The notes beneath the pieces are model-generated. The model was given only the letters and a program-made list of their open reading frames with translations. It had not been told where the DNA came from and made no database searches. A DNA stretch of 64,000 nt. It comes from Lelliottia sp. WAP21 (GTDB lineage Bacteria > Pseudomonadota > Gammaproteobacteria > Enterobacterales > Enterobacteriaceae). Location of the stretch: positions 186,001-250,000 of the forward strand of contig NZ_JAIWPG020000005.1 in NCBI RefSeq assembly GCF_020532665.2, in the 5' to 3' direction. A program made the translations under genes and the position numbers. Shown here in pieces: positions 58,147-64,000 of the stretch; the first letter of the stretch is position 1, and every line of letters begins with the position of its first letter.

Positions 58147-58532
58147 AGTGCAGCCTCCCTGAGCGGGCAAAAATCACTCCATCCATGCGGGGATAACGCC
58201 ACTCTGCCCTCAAGGATTTCGCCCCCCTGCCACAGCACATCATCGCCGCTACTGGCGATAAGCAATATACGGCTGTCGCTCAGCAGACGCAGACACACCC
58301 GCCAGGCACCTTCGCTGCGGCACTGGCTGCCCTGCTGAATCGACCAGGATTGTCGCCGTCCCCATTGCAGCGCCGACTGCACGTTCGCCTGGGTCTGAAG
58401 TGTCTGATGCTCACGCGTGACCACCCGGCTAAAAGCATCAAGTTGCTGATTAAGCCCTGCCAGCATCAGGCTGCCGAGAAGCATTAACAGCAGCACCAGC
58501 GACAGTGACGACATTCCTTGCTGGCGTCTCAA
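58131..58532 (-). CDS. ygdB: YgdB family prepilin-associated protein
   Basis: A 133-residue protein with an N-terminal membrane helix (LSLVLLLMLLGSLMLAGLNQ) after a short basic MRRQQGMSS, the PilX-like layout of a minor pilin-cluster protein. It overlaps ppdB by 4 bases and ppdC by 16. Its role is unknown. Confidence 0.9.
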   Translation of the reverse strand: MRRQQGMSSLSLVLLLMLLGSLMLAGLNQQLDAFSRVVTREHQTLQTQANVQSALQWGRRQSWSIQQGSQCRSEGAWRVCLRLLSDSRILLIASSGDDVLWQGGEILEGRVALSPHGWSDFCPLREAALCQPD

Positions 58533-59092
58533 AGATTGAACCCTGTGACATAATGCAATACCTGAACCGGGGAGTTCTCGAAGCCCTTACGCGAAGCGCT
58601 CAGCTCGATAACAAATTCTGGTGAAAATCCGGCCAGCGCGTTTTGTCGAACAGAAAAATTCTGCACCAGCACCCTGTCTGGATCGGTTAATTTGTCCCAT
58701 CCTTTTCCATCACAGTGCGTTGCCCCGCGCTGCGTTTCCAGTACGCCGGACGCCAGTCGAAACCCGGTCTGCTCTGCCTCTGAGTTCGGCGAATTCTCCC
58801 ACCGGCCATTACTGTTGGCATCCCACTGAACAATAACGCAATGTCCATCCTGGCTAATAATCAGACCCGCCCCCTGACACTGGCCGACACAGTATCCCGC
58901 TCGTTGAATTTGCTTGCCTATTGCCATCACGCTCAGCCAGGCGTCCTCTTCCAGGTCCTGCTTCGCTTCCTGGCGTAAAATGACCTGCTGTAGCCCCGGA
59001 AGAAATCGGGCGGAACTGAGCATTAATATGCTGCCGATGGCCATCGCAATCAGCACTTCGGTCAGGGAGAAGCCGCGCTGATTTACTGACAT
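58529..59092 (-). CDS. ppdB: Prepilin-like protein PpdB
   Basis: A 187-residue type IV pilin-like protein with the prepilin site NQRG-FSLTEVLIAMAIG and a GspJ-like C-terminal part. It overlaps ppdA by 10 bases and ygdB by 4, so the four pilin genes form one unit ahead of recC. Confidence 0.93.
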   Translation of the reverse strand: MSVNQRGFSLTEVLIAMAIGSILMLSSARFLPGLQQVILRQEAKQDLEEDAWLSVMAIGKQIQRAGYCVGQCQGAGLIISQDGHCVIVQWDANSNGRWENSPNSEAEQTGFRLASGVLETQRGATHCDGKGWDKLTDPDRVLVQNFSVRQNALAGFSPEFVIELSASRKGFENSPVQVLHYVTGFNL

Positions 59093-59547
59093 GGAGATTG
59101 TCCTGCGTTGTTACACATTCTGATTCGCCCCAGGCTGGAGACAATAATCAGCCATTCTCCTGCACGACTGCGGACCCGAATATGTCCGGCCCAGGCGGTA
59201 TCGTTACGTCCATAAAACGCCAGTGATGGCGAGATTTCCGAAACAGTCACATCGGGCCAACGCGCCTGCATCACAAAAGGCCCGCCAGGCTGGCAATTTG
59301 CTATTGTCGAGGTCGTTAAACAGGCCCCCTGACTGTCAGACCTGAGCACAATGATATGGTCCCGATTGTGGTTATTCGCGTCATTTCTGACTTCCATGAG
59401 GTAATCCCGTATTTGATGCGCGGCCTGCCACAACCGCTGCTGTTCCTGCCAGCTCTGCCAGCCATAAAGCCCTGTCGCACTAAGAATGACGACAATCGCG
59501 ATCGCCACCATGGTTTCGATTAAGGTAAAGCCGCGTTCGTTTTTCAT
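59083..59547 (-). CDS. ppdA: Prepilin-like protein PpdA
   Basis: A 154-residue GspH-like pseudopilin starting at ATG 59547 (MKNERGFTLIETMVAI); the open frame extends upstream but this start gives the family length. Cleavage is expected after glycine 6 with glutamate at +5. The ribosome-binding site is weak. A thyA terminator separates it from thyA. Confidence 0.92.
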   Translation of the reverse strand: MKNERGFTLIETMVAIAIVVILSATGLYGWQSWQEQQRLWQAAHQIRDYLMEVRNDANNHNRDHIIVLRSDSQGACLTTSTIANCQPGGPFVMQARWPDVTVSEISPSLAFYGRNDTAWAGHIRVRSRAGEWLIIVSSLGRIRMCNNAGQSPCQ

Positions 59548-59683
59548 GCAGGAAGTGTGCAGCGCCCCCGTTTCAAAAACGAGGGCAAAAGAAGAGAGTT
59601 GCGAGGCGTTTTCCAGGAAATCTGTGTCGTTGCAACCGCATGACAACACGGTGGATAGCCGCTCGCAAAAGTAAAATGAGGGC

Positions 59684-59712
59684 AAAAAAAACCGGCGCTG
59701 ATAAGCACCGGT
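59684..59712 (-). terminator. Terminator after thyA
   Basis: On the minus strand ACCGGTGC / GCGCCGGT stem (one mismatch region in a 6-nt loop) is followed by TTTTTTT, 18 bases after the thyA stop. Confidence 0.85.
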
Positions 59713-59729
59713 TGTGTCAGGATTAAGCG

Positions 59730-60524
59730 TCAGATAGCGACGGGCGCTTTGATGCCTGGATGGGGATCGTAGCCTTCAATCTCAAAATCGTCGAAACGAT
59801 AATCGAAGAGTGAGTCTGGTTTACGCTTGATCACCAGCTTCGGCAGCGCGCGAGGTTCACGGGTCAGCTGCAGATGCGTCTGTTCCATATGATTGCTGTA
59901 AAGATGGGTATCGCCACCGGTCCAGACAAAATCACCCACTTCTAAATCGCACTGCTGCGCCATCATATGAACCAGCAACGCGTAGCTGGCGATATTGAAA
60001 GGTAAGCCTAAGAACACATCGCAGGAGCGCTGGTAGAGCTGGCAGGAGAGCTTGCCATCAGCCACGTAGAACTGGAAGAAGGCGTGACACGGGGCCAGCG
60101 CCATTTTATCCAGCTCACCCACATTCCACGCCGAAACGATGATGCGACGGGAATCGGGATCGTTTTTCAACTGGTCAAGCACGGTTGCGATCTGATCGAT
60201 ATGGCGTCCATCCGGCGTCGGCCATGCACGCCACTGCTTACCGTATACCGGCCCAAGGTCGCCCTTTTCATCTGCCCATTCATCCCAGATGGAGACATTG
60301 TTTTCATGCAGGTAGGCAACGTTAGTATCGCCTTGCAGGAACCAGAGCAGTTCATGAATGATCGAGCGCAAATGGCAGCGCTTGGTTGTCACCAGAGGGA
60401 AGCCTTCCTGTAAATTGAAGCGCATCTGGTGGCCAAAAATGGAGAGCGTACCGGTCCCGGTACGGTCGTTTTTCGGCGTGCCCTCTTCGAGCACTTTTTT
60501 CATCAACTCAAGATACTGTTTCAT
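59730..60524 (-). CDS. thyA: Thymidylate synthase
   Basis: ThyA converts dUMP to dTMP with methylenetetrahydrofolate. The 264-residue protein carries the catalytic cysteine C146 in [13 protein letters not shown], the phosphate-binding [19 protein letters not shown] and the C-terminal APVAI end. It lies 6 bases downstream of lgt, on the same strand, as in E. coli. Confidence 0.98.
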   Translation of the reverse strand: MKQYLELMKKVLEEGTPKNDRTGTGTLSIFGHQMRFNLQEGFPLVTTKRCHLRSIIHELLWFLQGDTNVAYLHENNVSIWDEWADEKGDLGPVYGKQWRAWPTPDGRHIDQIATVLDQLKNDPDSRRIIVSAWNVGELDKMALAPCHAFFQFYVADGKLSCQLYQRSCDVFLGLPFNIASYALLVHMMAQQCDLEVGDFVWTGGDTHLYSNHMEQTHLQLTREPRALPKLVIKRKPDSLFDYRFDDFEIEGYDPHPGIKAPVAI

Positions 60525-60530
60525 GGTTCC

Positions 60531-61406
60531 TCAGGAAAGTTGTTGCTGTGGACGACGACGATACGCCCAAATCATCATGATGACACCCGCGACAATCATT
60601 GGGATGGAGAGGATCTGCCCCATGCTAATGTATTGCACCCATTCACCGGTGAACTGCGCATCCGGCTGGCGGAAGAATTCTACGATGATACGGAACGCGC
60701 CGTAACCGATCAGGAACAGGCCTGACACAGAGCCCATTGGACGCGGTTTGCGGATAAAGAGATTCAGAATGATAAACAGCACGACCCCTTCCAGCGCCAG
60801 TTCATACAGCTGGGACATATGGCGAGGCAGCACACCGTAGGTATCGAAAATGGATTGCCATTCCGGGTGCGATGGCAGCAGCGCCAGGTCCTCGGCACGG
60901 GATGCCGGGAAGAGCATGGTGTACGGAACGCTTGGGTCAACACGCCCCCATAGCTCACCGTTAATGAAGTTCCCCAGGCGTCCGGCGCCCAGGCCAAACG
61001 GGATCAACGGCGCAATAAAATCAGCGACCTGGAAGAAATTGCGTTTCGTGCGTTTGGCAAAAATCACCATCACCAGAATCACACCAATCAGACCACCGTG
61101 GAACGACATTCCACCGTCCCAGACGCGGAACAGATAGAGAGGATCGTTCAGGAATACCGGGAAGTTGTAGAACATCACATAGCCGATACGTCCACCCAGG
61201 AACACACCCAGGAAGCCCGCATAGAGCAGATTTTCAACTTCATTTTTGGTCCATCCACTGCCCGGACGACTGGCGCGACGACCCGCCAGCCACATGGCAA
61301 AAATGAAACCGACAAGATACATCAAGCCATACCAGTGAAGCGCTACCGGCCCGATAGAGAATATGACCGGATCAAATTCCGGAAAATGCAGATAACCACT
61401 GTTCAT
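60531..61406 (-). CDS. lgt: Prolipoprotein diacylglyceryl transferase
   Basis: Lgt attaches diacylglycerol to the lipobox cysteine of prolipoproteins in the inner membrane. The 291-residue protein has seven membrane helices and the signature [16 protein letters not shown], plus the essential HGGL in [10 protein letters not shown]. It precedes thyA by 6 bases. Confidence 0.97.
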   Translation of the reverse strand: MNSGYLHFPEFDPVIFSIGPVALHWYGLMYLVGFIFAMWLAGRRASRPGSGWTKNEVENLLYAGFLGVFLGGRIGYVMFYNFPVFLNDPLYLFRVWDGGMSFHGGLIGVILVMVIFAKRTKRNFFQVADFIAPLIPFGLGAGRLGNFINGELWGRVDPSVPYTMLFPASRAEDLALLPSHPEWQSIFDTYGVLPRHMSQLYELALEGVVLFIILNLFIRKPRPMGSVSGLFLIGYGAFRIIVEFFRQPDAQFTGEWVQYISMGQILSIPMIVAGVIMMIWAYRRRPQQQLS

Positions 61407-61595
61407 CTGTCACCACAAGGTCTTGTTATTCCGCTGAAAACGGACAGCGGTAGAGAATCGCGCACGGCGTTAACCGACGCTCCAAAGCTGCGAATCATAG
61501 CACAAGGCAGGCGCTGGGGATGCGGTTGAGATGTAAAAGATGTGTATAGAGTTTTGTTCGTCTTTGCCCCCCTGGCACGGAGAGGGGGGTGGCGA

Positions 61596-63842
61596 TCAAC
61601 GACCGCCGCGAATCAGACCGCCCATACCCCGACGCTCCATAAAGGCCGCCACCTGATGACGAACTTCTGTCGCCAGTTGGGCCTCGAGGCTACGTCGGGC
61701 CAGCTCCTGCGCATCGGCAAAATCGATATGCCGCAGCAGATATTTTACGCGCGCCACGGAACGACCGTTCATCGACAAATGGCGGAATCCTAATCCAATC
61801 AGGATAGCCACACACATCGAGTCCCCCGCCATTTCACCGCACAAACGTAAATCGATTCCGTGCTGATCGGCTTCACGGGCAATCATCGCCAGCGCCCGCA
61901 GCATGCCCGGATGAAGGCTGTCGTACATGCTGGCGACCCGGGTATTGTTACGATCGACTGCCAGAATATACTGGGTGAGGTCGTTCGTCCCGACGGAGAT
62001 AAAATCGACGCGGTTCGCCAGTTGAGGCAGCATAAAGACCATTGAAGGCACCTCAAGCATTACCCCCAGGCGCGGTTTCGGGATCGCATATCCGATCATC
62101 TCTTCTACTTCACGACCCGCACGCTCAATCAGACGACGCGCTTCATCGATCTCATCCAGGCTTGTGACCATGGGCAGAAGAATACTGAGGTTTCCCGTCG
62201 CGGCGTTGGCTCGCAGCATGGCGCGCACCTGAATCAAGAAGATTTCCGGCTGGTCGAGCGTAATACGGATACCCCGCCATCCCAGACAGGGATTTTCTTC
62301 ACTGATGGGCATATAGGGCAGCTGTTTATCCGCCCCCACGTCCAGCGTTCGCAGCGTCACGGGTTTGTCATTGAACATTTGCAACATGCCCTGGTACTGC
62401 GCGACCTGCTCTTCTTCAGACGGAAAACCGCTTTGCAGCATGAAGGGGATTTCTGTGCGATACAGCCCAATGCCGTCGATGCGATTACCGAGTTTTTCTT
62501 CATGGGCGGGGCTGAGACCCGCATTGAGCATGACTTTGATGCGCTCACCGCTTTTTAACTGTGCGGGGAGATTGACGTCATCTTCAGCCAGCTTACTTAA
62601 TTCGTTTTCTTCGCTGATGAGACGCTGATATTCCTGGAGCAACACAGGCTCAGGATCGACCAATAGTTCGCCGCGATAGCCATCCACCACCAGCGTACGG
62701 CGATGCAGAACCGAAGGCTGTACATCGGCCCCCATTACGGTGGGAATACCCAATGCTCGTACCATGATGGCAGCATGGGAGTTGGCCGCACCATCCCGGA
62801 CAACGACCCCGGCAAGGCGATCCTGCGGCAGCTCCGCCAGCGTAGTTGCAGAGAGCTCATCAGCGACCAGAACAAAACGTTTTGGCCAGGCATCCGCGCC
62901 CTGCGTAGTGTCATCGAGATGGAACAGCAGACGCTGGCCCAGCGTGCGGAGATCGCCTGCGCGCTCCTTCAGGTAACCATCCGTCAGCGCGGCGAATTGT
63001 TCGGCGAATTTCTCAATGATCTTTTTCACCGCCCATTCGGCGACCGAACCTTTGTCCACCTCCGCAAAAAGCTCACGTCGCAAACGCGCATCAGACAGCA
63101 GATGCGAATAGAGATCGAATATCGCTGCCGTCTCTTTTTGCGCGCCTGCCGCAAAACGTTTGCTGTAACGCCGGAATTCGCCCGCGGCCTCTTCCAGCGC
63201 CGCCGTTAACCGCTCGCGTTCAAGCGCCGTATCCAGCGTAGACGCTTCATACACCTGCTCCATGAGTGGCAGGGTGGCATCCATCCAGCCTTCGGCAATG
63301 GCGACGCCAGGCGAGGCTGGCAGCGCCCGGATACGCGTATGACGGTACTGGCCGAATAAAGCAGTGAGCTGAGATTGCGACAGAATGGCCGCCATTTGCG
63401 TGGCGAGCGTGACGAGGAAGGACTCCTCGCTTTCATCGTATTGCCGTAGTTCTCGTTGTTGCACCACCAGCACGCCAAGTAACTGGCGACGCTGGATGAT
63501 GGGCACGCCAAGGAAGGCGCGAAAGCGCTCTTCTTTAACGGAAGGAATGTATTTAAAGCTGGGGTGTTTTTGAGCATCCGCCAGGTTAATGGGCTCCGCC
63601 AGGCGACCCACCAGACCCACAATGCCCTCATCGAACGCAAGCGCAACGGTACGACCCCGCGGTTTTTTCAATCCGCGAGTGGCCATCAGATAGTAACAAC
63701 GCCGGTCATGGTCGGCCAGATAGACCGAGCAGACTTCGGTTTCCATCGCAAGACAGATATCAGTGACGAGGATATCCAGCGCTTCGTTCACACGAGGCGC
63801 GCTGGCTACCTTCTCAACTATTTCTCGCAAGCGGGTGAGCAT
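61596..63842 (-). CDS. ptsP: PEP-protein phosphotransferase of the nitrogen PTS (EI-Ntr)
   Basis: PtsP phosphorylates NPr in the nitrogen phosphotransferase system. The 748-residue protein has an N-terminal GAF domain (about 15-160), then EI domains: phospho-histidine in GAANSHAAIMVRALGIPTVM near residue 356 and the PEP-binding C-terminal part with TLDVGADKQLPYM and the GEMAGDSMCVAILIGLG signature. It lies just after rppH on the same strand, 12 bases apart, suggesting one transcript. Confidence 0.97.
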   Translation of the reverse strand: MLTRLREIVEKVASAPRVNEALDILVTDICLAMETEVCSVYLADHDRRCYYLMATRGLKKPRGRTVALAFDEGIVGLVGRLAEPINLADAQKHPSFKYIPSVKEERFRAFLGVPIIQRRQLLGVLVVQQRELRQYDESEESFLVTLATQMAAILSQSQLTALFGQYRHTRIRALPASPGVAIAEGWMDATLPLMEQVYEASTLDTALERERLTAALEEAAGEFRRYSKRFAAGAQKETAAIFDLYSHLLSDARLRRELFAEVDKGSVAEWAVKKIIEKFAEQFAALTDGYLKERAGDLRTLGQRLLFHLDDTTQGADAWPKRFVLVADELSATTLAELPQDRLAGVVVRDGAANSHAAIMVRALGIPTVMGADVQPSVLHRRTLVVDGYRGELLVDPEPVLLQEYQRLISEENELSKLAEDDVNLPAQLKSGERIKVMLNAGLSPAHEEKLGNRIDGIGLYRTEIPFMLQSGFPSEEEQVAQYQGMLQMFNDKPVTLRTLDVGADKQLPYMPISEENPCLGWRGIRITLDQPEIFLIQVRAMLRANAATGNLSILLPMVTSLDEIDEARRLIERAGREVEEMIGYAIPKPRLGVMLEVPSMVFMLPQLANRVDFISVGTNDLTQYILAVDRNNTRVASMYDSLHPGMLRALAMIAREADQHGIDLRLCGEMAGDSMCVAILIGLGFRHLSMNGRSVARVKYLLRHIDFADAQELARRSLEAQLATEVRHQVAAFMERRGMGGLIRGGR

Positions 63843-63854
63843 GATTTGCGTAAC

Positions 63855-64000
63855 TTAACCTCTTTTACGTCGCCAGGCAGGTGCGCTTTGCGGCTTAGGA
63901 GCGGTTTCCTGAAGCGCCATTACCACACTTGCAAACTCTTTCATCACCCTACGGTAAACGTCGCGCTTAAATGAGACGACCTGACGAACAGGATACCAGT
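63855..64000 (-). CDS. rppH: RNA pyrophosphohydrolase RppH, 3' part
   Basis: The last 47 codons of rppH are visible at the window edge and read [20 protein letters not shown] then [20 protein letters not shown] and AWRRKRG. RppH is the Nudix enzyme that removes pyrophosphate from mRNA 5' ends to start decay; its Nudix box lies outside. Stop codon at 63855, 12 bases ahead of ptsP. Confidence 0.93.
   Translation of the reverse strand, partial: WYPVRQVVSFKRDVYRRVMKEFASVVMALQETAPKPQSAPAWRRKRG

Noticed and set aside
61566..61591. GC-rich repeat after ptsP as a terminator
   Set aside because: Six-base C and G runs can pair but the stem is poorly supported and no T-run follows on the minus strand.

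Overview
The window looks like chromosome of an Enterobacteriaceae species close to Enterobacter (Leclercia or Lelliottia are also possible). This rests on recognised proteins and on gene order, which follows the Escherichia coli order from sdaC to rppH. Without a search I cannot name the species.

Left backbone (1-10549): the sdaC 3' part, sdaB, xni, then rlmM-ygdD-gcvA, the divergent sRNA gcvB, ygdI, the sulfur-transfer pair csdA-csdE, tcdA, mltA, and three tandem initiator tRNA genes. The fucose genes that lie between xni and rlmM in E. coli K-12 are absent.

Accessory island (about 10550-43122, roughly 32.6 kb): it sits at the 3' end of the third initiator tRNA. A 20-bp direct repeat, made of the last 14 bases of the tRNA plus 6 bases, recurs at 43123-43142. 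No integrase is present. The island carries a Vibrio cholerae-like type VI secretion system (T6SS). A plus-strand operon encodes sheath (tssB, tssC), baseplate (tssE, tssF, tssG, tssK), membrane complex (tssJ, tssL, tssM), ClpV recycling ATPase (tssH) and accessory proteins (tagH, tagO, tssA, vasL). It ends in a second hcp, a lysozyme-like putative effector and a putative membrane immunity protein. A divergent minus-strand operon encodes Hcp, VgrG, a TPR-like putative adaptor, a 45-residue membrane protein missed by length-limited ORF calling, a PAAR-Rhs polymorphic toxin with a predicted HNH-type nuclease tip, and a zinc-ribbon-like putative immunity protein. A SymE-like gene lies at the left edge and an unassigned lipoprotein at the right edge.

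The main oddities are a 7-bp tandem duplication that breaks vasL, the absence of a vasH regulator gene at its usual place, a hairpin that may uncouple hcp from vgrG, a short leader ORF ahead of the lysozyme-like effector, an 11-C tract near the left end, and gene remnants at both edges.

Right backbone (43143-64000): a tRNA-type terminator, amiC, argA with two ArgR boxes, recD-recB-ptrA-recC, the prepilin-like genes ppdC-ygdB-ppdB-ppdA, thyA-lgt, ptsP and the 3' end of rppH. This part is ordinary.
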